Part shown: positions 53,872 through 64,000 of the stretch, one piece after another
Layout of the letters: each line of letters opens with the position of its first letter
Numbering within the stretch: the first letter of the stretch is position 1
Origin: Oryzias latipes
Taxonomy: Eukaryota; Chordata; Actinopteri; Beloniformes; Adrianichthyidae
Length of the DNA stretch: 64,000 nt
Direction: 5' to 3'
NCBI RefSeq assembly: GCF_002234675.1
Contig: NC_019862.2
Location: 31,338,134 to 31,402,133 of the forward strand
Position numbers and translations under genes: made by a program
The notes under the pieces: model-generated
Seen by the model: only the letters and a program-made list of their open reading frames with translations
Told to the model about the DNA's origin: nothing
Databases searched by the model: none

Positions 53872-54154
53872 ATAGAAAACCGTTAAGGTGGGAATAAATT
53901 AGCGGGTTAGCTAGCAAGTTAGTTAGCTATTCCACGTGCTTAAGGCCTGTCTCTGTAAACTCCGGCAAAACATGACAAAAGTTCACAATTTGGCTCATTA
54001 TGGAAATAAGAAACACTAATTTAGAAGCATCTAGAAAAACTTAAAGGCAAAAAAAAAATAGGGGGTGAGAAAAAAAAACAGACAAACTATACACACCTTA
54101 TCACCACATGAAGCGAGGCGAAGAATGAGAGAGAGCAAACGCTGCTGGACTTTC

Positions 54155-54161
54155 TTATATA
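54155..54161 (-). promoter_or_regulatory. gas5: gas5 TATA-like box
   Basis: GTATATAAGAAAG on the minus strand lies about 25 bp upstream of the CTCTCTCTC start. A TATA-like box followed by a terminal oligopyrimidine start is the usual TOP-promoter arrangement of snoRNA host genes. Confidence 0.6.
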
Positions 54162-55282
54162 CGCTGTCGCAAAGGCTGATGGGAAAAAAGTAGATCCTGG
54201 AATTCCGCCCCTGCCGGTCAACTGATGAATGACAACTGACAAAATTTGATCAAAAAAAAACAAGCCTGACTTTTAAACCAGCTGTTTTAAACAAGTACAA
54301 CAATAATAAATTATTTTATTTTCTTAAAAAAATTGAACTTTAATGATCAATATAACTTTTGTAAGTTAAAGAATAAAAGTTGGGGCACATCTATTTTTTC
54401 TTCATTACTTAAGACAAAGTACGTTTTAATAAGGCAATCTCAACGTGACATTCCTCTCCTTAAATGCAACATTATTTTACATGAAGAATTTGAAGGCCTT
54501 CAACTAACATTGTTATTCCTGTGAACAAATATACAGTTCATCCAGTTTGTCTTTGTGAATTACCTTCAATTCTCCCCCAAAAACCAAATGTTGCAGTTTA
54601 TTTTCTTGTGGTTTTTACTCCTTTGTAGTTTCTGACAGCGACAGGAATGCTGCAGTGAATATGGCGTTAGTTTTTATTTACTACTTGTACCATGTTAACC
54701 GTATATTCCCAACAGGATTCCACTTTAACAGGAAAATGTTTCCAACTAGAAAATCATTCAGGATTTCTGAAAGAGGACAAACAAACAGGAAACTCAAAAC
54801 CATCTGAAAGAAGGACTGAATCTTGCTGAAATCAACTCATAGAGATTTAATATTATTAATCATTAAACAGGAGAGTTGATACAATCAAGGCTTATAACCA
54901 GAAGGAAATTTAAAAAATACATTTGTTTGGATTGCTCTCTATTAGGCAATACTGAGAAGAATGGCAAGGCCTCTATTCAAATAGTAACGTAAAGACAGAA
55001 CATGAATGGAAAAAAACCTGACAGCTTAGATTTTTGTGAGAACTTATCTCAGTTGGCTCATTTCTGAAGGCATTTTTATTTGTTTATTGAACTAAACTCA
55101 CTTTGCTGCGATCACTGCATCCAATACACGTTTAGAAGCCCCTTCACCTGATTCAATCACACCTCTTTTCATAAAGGCCAATTAAACGACGTTCAAACTG
55201 TAAACAGAAACACCAGGAGCGATCACTTTGTACTCATATTCAGGTGAGCTGCTTTCTCCATTTTTATTTCTCCATAGTTCAC
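54162..55282. other. Intergenic region between gas5 and osbpl9
   Basis: AT-rich DNA with no recognisable gene, RNA or element. Confidence 0.5.
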
Positions 55283-56482
55283 ATTTATTTGCATTTCAAT
55301 CCTTTCTGTGGCTTTGTATAAGAAATGAAATAACGCTTTGCAAAAAACACGACCTAAGCGACTCCTAACCTCAAAAACATTCAATTAAAATGGAAAAAAG
55401 AAACAAAAAAATGCTTTAGTGATCGGACTGAACCAGCAGAACGCAGTCTGGCGAACTCCTGGCGCCATGACAGTGAACTGAAAGGGTTACTTCAGGTCCC
55501 ACCAGAAACATGAAGGAGTGAAGTGGAAACAAAAGGGAGGCTTTCCAAGACCCACCGAGCAGGAAAACATCAATCTTTTTGTTCAGAAATGCCTTTAGAT
55601 AACATGTGCAGATTAAAGTCCCTTTGCTTGCAGCCTTCTTTGGTTTAAACAACCGTAATCTGATCCGCTTCTCTGACTGGAATCCGTCCCATCAGGAGAC
55701 GCCTTTTGATGCCGCCGCTCAAGTCGGTCCTTCCGTCAGGAAAACTCGGAACACAAAATAATGCCAGGAAGGCGACAGAGTCTGGAATGGGAACAAAACT
55801 TCCACAATAAAAGAAAAAAAAAGGCTGAGTGGAATGATTCCTAAAGACGAGTATTTTATACTATTGCCAGAAAGAGAGGAAAAAAAGCATCGAAAATAAG
55901 AAAGAATATATATTTATATTTCCATCATATGTATATTTATATATATATAAACATCAGTTATAACTCATTGCAGGCAAAAACTTCTTTCCCGCCCCTTTAG
56001 GATTCATCGGCCCCCCCATTGTAAGGCCATCAGACTCTGGCAGGGAGAAGCAGCTTTCTTTCTTTCCTTCTTTCTTTCTTTTCTCTCTTCAGTCGCCAGA
56101 TTCCCTGAGATGTAGAGCTCGTTTCTGTTTGGATGAATCACCACAGCCCTCCTGAGCGAAAAAGGCTGTAAAGCAGACAGTCAAATCCGGGGGGGGCGTG
56201 TCAATGCGGACATTTCTTTTTTTTTTTTTAAAGCCAAATCTCCGGTTGACCAGGAAAGGTGGCCACAAGACAGCTTGAATAAGAGGAGGAGCTTTGCTAA
56301 CATTTTTCTTACATCGGTGATGCTTTCATTCATTCCCATATTGTTTGACAGTCAATAGCAAAGCAGGAAAAACGACCAATCGTCAGTAAATCCAGGGAGG
56401 GGGGGTTTGCAAAAGAGTTCTTATGAAGACTCTAGTGTGTGCATTTCTGTATGCATATGTGTGGGGGCCTCCTGGGATCCTC
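55283..56482 (-). other. osbpl9: osbpl9 3' untranslated region (approximate)
   Basis: After the stop codon at 56483-56485 there is no coding sequence. Candidate AATAAA signals on the minus strand are near 55283 and 55263. The 3' end is therefore uncertain. It includes a TA-rich microsatellite near 55905-55955. Confidence 0.35.
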
Positions 56483-59400
56483 TCAGGGCCTCTGACTGGG
56501 GAGTCTCTTTAGGAGGGGCTCATCGTAGACCCAGCACTCCCCGTCTTCATGGAACAGCTACCAAAAGACAGAAATCACGATCACTCATCATCAAATCTAG
56601 TTTCATTTTTGTTAGCGTCTTATGCCTGAGTCACAACTGCCCTCATGGGGGAATATGGGCTGCCAGCGGGTGGAAAATAGGTAAAAGTGTTTAACAGACA
56701 GGGGGACCTGCGTGTCCCAAAGTGAAGGAAATCTGACAAGTGTGTAGTTTGTGCGGACATCCTACGGGCACGTGCGTGTTACGTGCACATCCCATGTCTG
56801 TGCATTTGCGTGGGGTCAGTCAAGGGCCAACTTACTGAGGACTAGTGTGTGGCATTAGAACACCAAACGAATGTGCATTTAGCTCCCATTATCCTCACAT
56901 TTACATTTACCACACGCATGACAATGGGACAGTGTGCCTCTGGGAAATGAAGGGACAACTCAGAAACCTGCAACACCCGACAGGTCAACGCTCGGGCGAG
57001 GGCACGTGACTCAGGCATCAGTAACCTGTGGTCTGACAGTTTCAAAGATCCACTCCCATCATCTGTGGATCATTTTCAAAGCTGCCAGCTGTCTTTAAAT
57101 GATAAATATGCCGCTTTTATTTAGTCAAAATCTAAAAACCCAGGTTGTTTTCTAGGACACAGTTTCTGGAGAGCAGCAGCAGCTCATTAGAGTTGAAATG
57201 AGCAACCCCGACCCCCCTTCCCTTCTTCCGGTGTCTGTCCCAGAAAAGCTGTTCCTGCTCCTGATTCACAACAATTTGAATAAAGACATACTCCGAAATG
57301 CCATTTTGAGCTTCATTTTCTCCATACATGTTCTTCATCATCAGAAAAATGTTTTCATCAATGTTTCTGTTCTCCAGCGGGGAGAAAAGCTCACCCTGGT
57401 CTCCCACTGCTGCTCCTTCTCCTTCCTCTCTCTGGCTTCAGCTCTTTGTTTCTCCTCCAGTCTGTGTTTGGCGTCTGTCGCTGCATCGATGTCCTTCAGC
57501 TTCAGGTTCACCGTCACGTCTCTCCACAGTCTGTGGACACAGAGAAACCCAAATCCAGCGAGTTTCATCTTTTTGATGTAACCGTTTGTAACCGTTTGTC
57601 CGCTCACCTCCGGGATTCAAAGTCCAGCTGGTCCTCCAGCTTCCTTACTTTCTTCTTAACGGTCCCGATCTTCTTTGTGTCTATGAATGCCGTGTTTTCC
57701 TGCGCTCACAAGCATCATTTGTGAGTTAAATGATGAGATGGAGGGATTTTCAGGAAGAAAGGAAGGACTCATTTCAGTAAATAGGATTAAACTTCCCACA
57801 TAACAGTCATTTACTTGGGCTAAATGAATCAAAAACATAAAGGTAAGACGGGGATCTTCACTCACTCCAGTGGCCCATTTGGCGTACATCACTCCATTCC
57901 ATTCTCCCTCAATGGAGCAGAAAGACTTCTTGTCGTTTGGAGCACTGCAAAAGATGCAGCCAAACACGTTTGACATTTTATCACAGCACGAGCTTGACCC
58001 TGGGCGAGCGGACGGACGCGTTGGCCTTACAATATGTCAGCGGTGATCCTGTGCTTCTTCCCACCATAGAAGGGTTTGGTGTGGAAGACGATGTTGGCGC
58101 TGTAGCCCGACTTGGAGCAGGAGATGTTGCACTCCCCGCCCAGCTCCACCCACGGCACCGTGAGGATGGACCTGGACAGACGGACAGACTGGGGTCAGAG
58201 AGGCAGACCCAGCACGCCGGCGAGCGACGGCGTGTTTTAGCCCATCAGCTACCTGCCGTATCCGTTAGGGAAGGTGAGGATGTAATGTTCATCGTGCTCC
58301 AAACAGGACACGCAACCTGCAGAACAGCAGCAAACATTCAGGACACCTGAGCAGCAGCCAAACGACACAGACTCGTCCGATTCAAGTACCTTGACCAATG
58401 TTGTGGACTCCAATCGACATGCCAAGAAACTTAGACTTGGTCCAGATGTGAGCGTTGAACTGGATCTTCCTGTTTAAACACTCTGCGTAGAATGCAGAAA
58501 CTGCAGAGAAAAGGAGAATAAACAGATGTAAACACCATTTGATGTGGCAGAGGACCCATCCATCATATTTAGGAAATCCTCTGCAGTGTTGGTGATGCTG
58601 TCCTGCTCTTTTTCCAGAGAACCGGCCCCTGTAGCTTCTACCAGGTGAAACTCACCTGATGCAGGTAATCAGGGCTGGAGCTGTGGATCATTGATCCGGT
58701 TCACCAACGGAACACACATGAGCCCACCATTCTTACTATTCAATATATCATCTTTGAAGAGTTGCTATTTGTGTGAAAATGTATTTAATCCCCATCATTT
58801 ATATGTTTATGTAGAACAGCGAATCGTAATCGACAAACAGATAAATACACAAAGATTTGGAGAGAAAGAAATGATATTTATCATTTGAAACAATGTCACT
58901 AAAAGCTTTTTCTGTCAACTTCTTCAACATTTAACAGCAAATCCTGAAGATGTTTTTCCATCCTCCAAGTCTAGATGACCACAGTTTCAGTGGATCAAGA
59001 AGATGAACGACGACACACAAACACTCGCAGTCTTTTCCATCTAAACTGACAACAGACACGTTTAATAAACCAACTTTTTTTAACTCTAGTGGAAATACCA
59101 AAAAAAAAGGTACCTTTTTTTGCTGCTTCTGTCGCATGACGTCACATAAACGATCACAACATCTTTGTAGTATTCGTCATTTCATATTAACTGTTTTGTT
59201 TAAATTAAACTATCGACAATGTGTTTAGAATTGATGTCAATAAACTGAACTTTAGTCTCATTTTTTGGTCATTTATTAAAAACAATTGATAGTTTTACTC
59301 CAGTGACAGATGCGGTTTAATCCGTTTGTATTTCAAAAATCCAGCATTTTTTTGCAATTTTAGAACAATGACTACATGACCTGAAGTGTATTTTTTACTT

Positions 59401-61315
59401 TTCTATATTTATAAAGAATCTGGAGTGTCAGAAATAATCAGTCAGACTTTGAGGAACCGATAGCAAACGCGGCGGCTTTGGCATTCAGGTGTGAAGACAG
59501 ACAGGTGGAATACTCACTGGGGGGGTGGTGAGACACCTGTTCAGCCACAAAACACACACTGTTGGTGGAAGCCCAGGGAACTGGGCCGTCTGATACGGTC
59601 TCCTGAGGGAGGACGAGAAACAGAAAAGCTTTCCCATCAGAAGTTCTGCACGTCTGCCTCAGAGGCGTCTGCCTCAGAGGCGTCTGCGCTCCTCACCGTG
59701 TGCTGAGCGGGCTCCTCTGCCCCACTGGGCAGATCCCAGTGGCAGTAGAAGACTTCCCCCAGAATGGGGTTGTAGGGCTTCTTGGCCACTGAGCCTTTCC
59801 GGCCGGCGTGGAACGCCGAAAGGTACCATTTGACCACCTGAACCATCCGCTCTCTGGGCTCTGGCTGCTCGGCGATGCTTCAGAGGAATCAGAATGTTAG
59901 CATCATGTTACCTGCAGGAGGGAGGGGCTTAAAACAGGCAGGTAAATGCCATACATACCTTACAAACAAGTCCGGATGTGCAAAGAAGTCTGCGTACATT
60001 TCTAGCAGAGATCTCCTCTCGAGGATGAAGGTGGGCAGGACCACCTGAAAACCAAGAGTCGGAACGGCTCAGGAGGAGAGAAACTCCGGAGGAAGAGCGA
60101 TGGAGAGGCTGCTCACCTTTGTGAGGTCCATGCCCAGACGAACTTGTGAGAGCAGATGCATGATGACGCTCTTGTGCTCTTCCACAGACTCGCCCTCCCC
60201 GTCGTCATCGCGGTCATCATGGCTGTCAAACTGATCTGGGAGGAGAGCAGACGTCTGACAGTTCCTCATGTGGAAGACGCAGTCTGATCATCTTCTGATG
60301 TAAAAGCATTCCCTGGAAGGTTTGAGCCAAAACCCTGGAGCCATTTCTAGGACTTAGTCTCTGCAGAGCGGCAGGAGTTCATCAGAAACCACCCGGAGGT
60401 TTCTCTACGTCGGTAGTCTGGGTTTCCAGGCCGCGGACCGGTTTAACGTCGGACCGTATTTCCCCGGACCGGTCCGAACGGAGCAGCAGTTTCCGTTTCA
60501 TATTTTTACATTCATCATGTTTGTTTTTACATAAATCCTGATTTATTGTGTATTTTTTCAACACAGGAACATTTTCTGAGCTCAAGTTTCTCAACAAAAG
60601 TCTGCCTAATTCAGCTTTGCTGTAGGAAAATTCATAAATGTCCTTTTCACAAGTTTCCACAAATCAGCATCATTTGTTTATTAAATCTTCATTTGGTTCA
60701 AACTTTAGTCTTTGTGATGAAGATTTTCCCTTTTACGTTAAATTGGATGCTAACTTTAGCCGTGTCCAGCTTTTAATAATGGATAAATAAAGCAAAAGAT
60801 CTGGGGCCTCATTTATAAAACTTTGCGTAGGATTTGCGTCAGAAGTGGCGTACGGATGAAACATAGGACGTGCGTACGCACAGAAATATTCGGAGTTATA
60901 AAACCGTGCGCACGCACATCCTACGCATCTTTCCCTAAATAAATCACAACCGATTCTAAATGCTGCGCAGCTTTAGCGGCTTCATGACACGCCCATAGTT
61001 GCCCATAAATAGTCCGTGAAACGCCCACAAATTAATATTCATTGATTGCGAAACCATGCCAAACACGGAGAGAAAATCAAAAAAACGTAACTTCACTCAA
61101 TGTGAAGTAGAAGTCATCGTTGGCGAGGTGGAAAAGAGGAGAATAATGTTGCTTGGAGGGCACAGTGTGGGCATTACTAATGCCAAAAAGGCACGTGAGC
61201 GGCAAACGGTGGCAGACGCCGTAAATGCTGTAGCCTCACAACCTTGGACCGTGGCCGAAATAAAAAAGAAATGGTCGGACATCAAAGTCAAGGCAAAAAA
61301 ACGTCTAGCGCTGAA

Positions 61316-61346
<31 letters not shown>

Positions 61347-63517
61347 CCGTGTCTGCCACGGGTGTGGGGGGGGGACGACACCGGAGCTGACACCTCCTGA
61401 TGAGAGACTGGCGACAATAATTTGGGAATCCCTTTTATTAAGTGGAGTGGTGACTTAGGCGCAGGGGGACACCGACGCGCCAGATACACCGGGTGACCCC
61501 CCCCCAAAAGCCCGCAGAGGAAGTCGGAACCGGCTCATAAGCCACTCGTCCTCGTTGTGCGTCATTACGCATTGTGATGGAGCATTTTATTTCCATCTAT
61601 TTGATTGCATCTGACAAGCAACCGATGTCGGGAATAATCGACGTGGAAATGGGAAATTGTTCAGCGCAAATGTAATTTCTTGTTGCTTTCTGAATGGTCG
61701 AGACATTCGTTGTTTTATCAAAAATAAAACAAACTAAAGGCATATGCATGAATACCATAATTCCGTACCTTATGAAGAAATGTTTTACTATGAAAACAAC
61801 TTTCCCTAGTGGACAATTAATGCATCTCTCTCTATCTATCCATCTATCTGTCTGCTCCTATATCTGCTCCGCCAGACGGACACACTGACGGGAATATCAG
61901 TTTTGTACATTATTTCGTTCTGTTAACTATATTACTTATGAGGATGAATTACACAACATGCCAATATTGCAGAACATATTTCACTTTTCTTTTTGCAAAT
62001 AAGTGTTCATTTGAATTTCTGTTGTAATTTTCGTTTGATTTTTTTTTGTTTGTTTCCCTGCTGATCGATCAAACGGGTGTTCGTGTAGGCTGTTGATTGT
62101 AAGACTTGCTTTGTGAAGTCTTCATGTTATTTCTGAGAGGCAGTATTGTCATTTTCACTTTCACGTGTTTCTTCCATCTGCCGACGGTGTCGCCATTTCT
62201 CATTTCATCCGTTTTTGTGCGTACGCCTGGGTCAGAGCGTGAAGGACCGCACATTTTCCCGTCAAGTTTGCTTTTTATAAATCTCAACTATTGCGTAGAG
62301 AGTGGCGTACGCCTTCTTTTGTGCGTACGCAATGTTTATAAATGAGGCCCCTGGTATTTTCTAAATCTAATAATAAACGTGTGTCACTCGCTGCTTTTCT
62401 ATAAATGCAAAGCAGCTTGTGGTCCGTGAACGACTGTCTGAATTCTTCTGTATTTGGAGGAAAACTCCTGGATTGTCTGTAAACAGCAGCTTCATGTTTC
62501 TTTTCTGCCTCTTTTCTCCCCAAACCAACTTTCCAGATTCGCTTTTGTTTGTTTTTCATTTGCATTTTAGCGTCGCTCTTTTAACTTTGCAGTCCGATCA
62601 GCCGCTTAAAGTCATGTGACGCGTCGAGACACGGATGTGGTGAACAGAATCCGGAAGTTTTTCAAAATAAAACTTTCTTCTGTATCAGAAAATAAACAAA
62701 AGGGAATAATCTAATCAAAGTTTAGTGTTTGCTTTTATTTCCTCTTCCGGTGGCCCGGTACAATTTGACCCACGGACTGCCCGGGGGAGGGGGGCCACTG
62801 CTCTACGTCTTTTTAAACGGCATTTTTTCATCTGCTCCTGATTCACATCCATTTCAGTAAAGTAGTACTCAGACATGTAATTTTAAGCTTCATTTTCTTT
62901 CTAGATGTCCTAAATCATGAGAAAAATGCCACAAGAACCTGATAAAAACACCATTTTTATCAGATTGGGTCTCTGAGTAGGAATGACAGGAAGTAAAGTG
63001 AGCTGAAACGACCGTCTCTGAATCTTTCTAGATTCTAGCCGACGACACACAACCAGGTGAACGGCGCGCGGGTCACCTGCAGGGTTCTTACCTGCGTCGG
63101 TGGTGCCATTGGACATCGATGAGTTCAGGGACTCGGTTGTGTTGGGCCGTTTCAACGTTGATTCTTGGCTAGCACCAGGCGAGGCTCCAGGAGGCTTGGA
63201 GGGACTGAAAGAGAGAACGATTTCCCCGTGAAGGAGCTCATTTCTTTGCGGTCTGAACAGAATTGCCCTCCAGAGGAGCGCAGCTGAAACGTATTATTGT
63301 AGGACGTCCCCCGCTGGCTCTGCGGGGGGCAGGAGGTGGGGCAGATGGCGGACTCACTCTCTGCAGTGTTTGGGTGAAGTGGTGCTCTGGTAAAACTCGT
63401 CGGCATCGTAAAACTCGTCCTCGCTGGAGGAGTAGGAGAAGTCTGGCACGGACCGGGAGGGCAGAGGGATGTGAGCCGGGGAGGCAACGCCGCTGCTGGT
63501 GCCGGACGGCCCGCTCC
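56483..63517 (-). CDS. osbpl9: Oxysterol-binding protein-related protein 9 (3' part, 13 exons)
   Basis: Exons in transcript order: 63358-63517, 63092-63204, 60117-60235, 59959-60044, 59697-59877, 59518-59602, 58390-58500, 58253-58316, 58031-58171, 57866-57944, 57608-57699, 57395-57530 and 56483-56557. They give 479 aa plus stop, all in phase. A FFAT-type motif (EFYDADE) for VAP on the ER precedes a Ser-rich linker with [12 protein letters not shown]. The complete lipid-transfer (ORD) domain follows, with [28 protein letters not shown], the family signature EQVSHHPP, and [19 protein letters not shown] at the end. ORP9 exchanges PI4P and sterol/PS at ER-trans-Golgi contacts. The N-terminal PH domain and start lie off the right edge. 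These blocks match human OSBPL9 closely, better than ORP10/11. The last four residues before the stop (SQRP) differ from mammals. Confidence 0.95.
57235..57370. repeat. Dispersed repeat, family copy 4
   Basis: CTGCTCCTGATTCACA, GAGCTTCATTTTCT and TGTTCTTCATCATCAGAAAA align with 62825-62945 and 34650-34745. It is in an osbpl9 intron and ends about 25 bp before the donor of exon 57395-57530. Confidence 0.6.
59640..59690. repeat. Short direct repeat next to an osbpl9 splice donor
   Basis: CTGCCTCAGAGGCGT occurs twice in tandem, with a third partial copy, immediately inside the intron after the exon ending at 59697. Confidence 0.7.
60804..62350. mobile_element. Harbinger/PIF-type element, Myb-like gene only
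   Basis: Terminal inverted repeats are GGGCCTCATTTATAAA and TTTATAAATGAGGCCC, with a 3-bp duplication CTG (60801-60803 and 62351-62353). Subterminal GCGTACG words occur at both ends (GTGGCGTACGGATG; GTGGCGTACGCC). Such ends are typical of fish Harbinger elements. It carries a Myb/SANT-like frame near the left end but no DDE transposase, so it would depend on another copy. It is nested in the hAT element. Confidence 0.88.
61056..61400 (+). CDS. Myb/SANT-like DNA-binding protein of the Harbinger element
   Basis: A 114-codon frame starts [20 protein letters not shown] and continues with [38 protein letters not shown] and [11 protein letters not shown]. This is the N-terminal Myb/SANT-like (trihelix) domain that Harbinger elements encode beside their transposase, where it helps nuclear import and DNA binding. 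After about residue 85 the frame enters a poly-C run (Pro repeat) and a (CA)n, and probably ends out of frame there, so the protein is truncated. Confidence 0.7.
62820..62975. repeat. Dispersed repeat, family copy 5
   Basis: CTGCTCCTGATTCACATCC, AAGCTTCATTTTCT and TAAATCATGAGAAAAATGCC align with the copies at 57235 and 34650 and, inverted, with about 75-200. Confidence 0.6.
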
Positions 63518-64000
63518 CTGAAAGGCAGAACACTCTTTGTGATGACCAAAGCATCTCTGCGCAGGTGCATTAAGCCGCGTTTAACCTGGTCGGTGCTTCC
63601 TCAGCGCCGACTAATGACTGCACTCTGAGTGGTGCAGCCAGAATCTTTATTGCACCGCGCAGCGTTTTGATGCTGCTGCAGCAGCTTCCCTCTGCTCCTT
63701 TAATTGACCTAATGCTCACCGACACGGAGCTAAAACATCATTAGGATCCTCAGCATTTTAGTTCCTCATACTGTTAAAAGAATAGAAAAGATCTGGAAAA
63801 AACTCACAATATGAAAAAATAAAAAACCTCTTTGGACAGATAGTGAAGCCGACTGCCTTAATAGATCTGTTCAGTTGCAAAAGTCAAAACCTTCAGAAAC
63901 AAAACACATTTTTATCAATTGTGCCAATTTTTCCAACCTTTTTTCCTGAAAACTAATTTTTCTGCAATCTTAAATGAAATTTCAAAATAAAGCATGGCAA

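Larger units (their letters stand above)
51478..54135 (-). ncRNA. gas5: gas5 snoRNA host gene
   Basis: No protein-coding frame is conserved here. Minus-strand box C/D snoRNAs are strung along the region in the order SNORD74, 75, 76, an SNORD79-like one, two SNORD80-like copies, a doubtful one, SNORD44 and SNORD47. This set is that of vertebrate GAS5 (human: 74-75-76-77-44-78-79-80-47-81), although SNORD44 sits later here. Transcription probably starts near 54135 with a pyrimidine-rich 5' end (CTCTCTCTCATTCTTC), i.e. a 5'TOP, downstream of a TATA-like box. Exon 1 then ends at 54097 before GTGTGT. An AATAAA at 51478-51483 (minus) marks a likely 3' end. Internal exon borders were not resolved. 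Confidence 0.85.
60411..62800. mobile_element. hAT element interrupted by a Harbinger insertion
   Basis: Flanked by a perfect 8-bp duplication CTCTACGT (60403-60410 and 62801-62808). The left end carries CCGCGGACCGGTTTAACGTCGG and the right end GGCCACTG. Its two parts, 60411-60803 and 62354-62800, match the hAT-like element at 27729-28489 (for example ACTCCTGGATTGTCTGTAAA and TCAAAATAAAACTTTCTTC). No hAT transposase is visible. It occupies osbpl9 intron 60236-63091. Confidence 0.85.

Overview
The window is a piece of ray-finned fish (teleost, probably percomorph) nuclear genome. The coding parts are short GT..AG exons of vertebrate genes separated by AT-rich introns. The introns are full of (CA)n, poly-C and poly-A tracts, a minisatellite and typical fish DNA transposons (Tc1, hAT, Harbinger, TTAA-type MITEs). 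All recognised genes read on the minus strand. I joined exons by hand; every junction listed keeps the reading frame, but none has been checked by alignment.

Layout in genomic order. 1-15.8 kb: 5' part of ttc39a (ten coding exons, 244 aa; the rest lies off the left edge), with a possible second first exon at 11.5 kb and a 41-bp minisatellite in an intron. 15.8-19.1 kb: intergenic, with a decayed Tc1 element. 19.1-39.3 kb: eps15 complete (25 coding exons, 1099 aa), with a possible alternative first exon. 40.0-44.4 kb: calreticulin (calr4 by position), complete, 421 aa, ending KDEL, with a perfect ER-stress element upstream. 45.7-51.1 kb: tor3a complete, 366 aa. 51.5-54.1 kb: a snoRNA host gene that I identify as gas5, with box C/D snoRNAs matching SNORD74, 75, 76, 80 (two copies), 44 and 47, plus two less certain ones. 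55.3-63.5 kb: 3' part of osbpl9 (13 coding exons; the 5' part is off the right edge).

Ttc39a-eps15-calr4-osbpl9 follows the gene order of human 1p32.3 (where CALR4 is a pseudogene). Tor3a and gas5 have human counterparts on 1q25, so this block joins two human chromosome-1 regions. The genes do not form one pathway. Eps15 acts in clathrin endocytosis, calreticulin and torsin in the ER lumen, ORP9 at ER-Golgi contact sites, and gas5 snoRNAs in rRNA methylation.

I found no bacterial-type system, CRISPR array or viral gene. The observations most worth a second look are the gas5 snoRNA locus, the tor3a/gas5 block inside an eps15-osbpl9 neighbourhood, a Harbinger element nested inside a hAT element with both target-site duplications readable, MITEs sitting 20-36 bp from splice sites, candidate alternative first exons, and a perfect 27-bp-arm hairpin carrying two CACGTG boxes.
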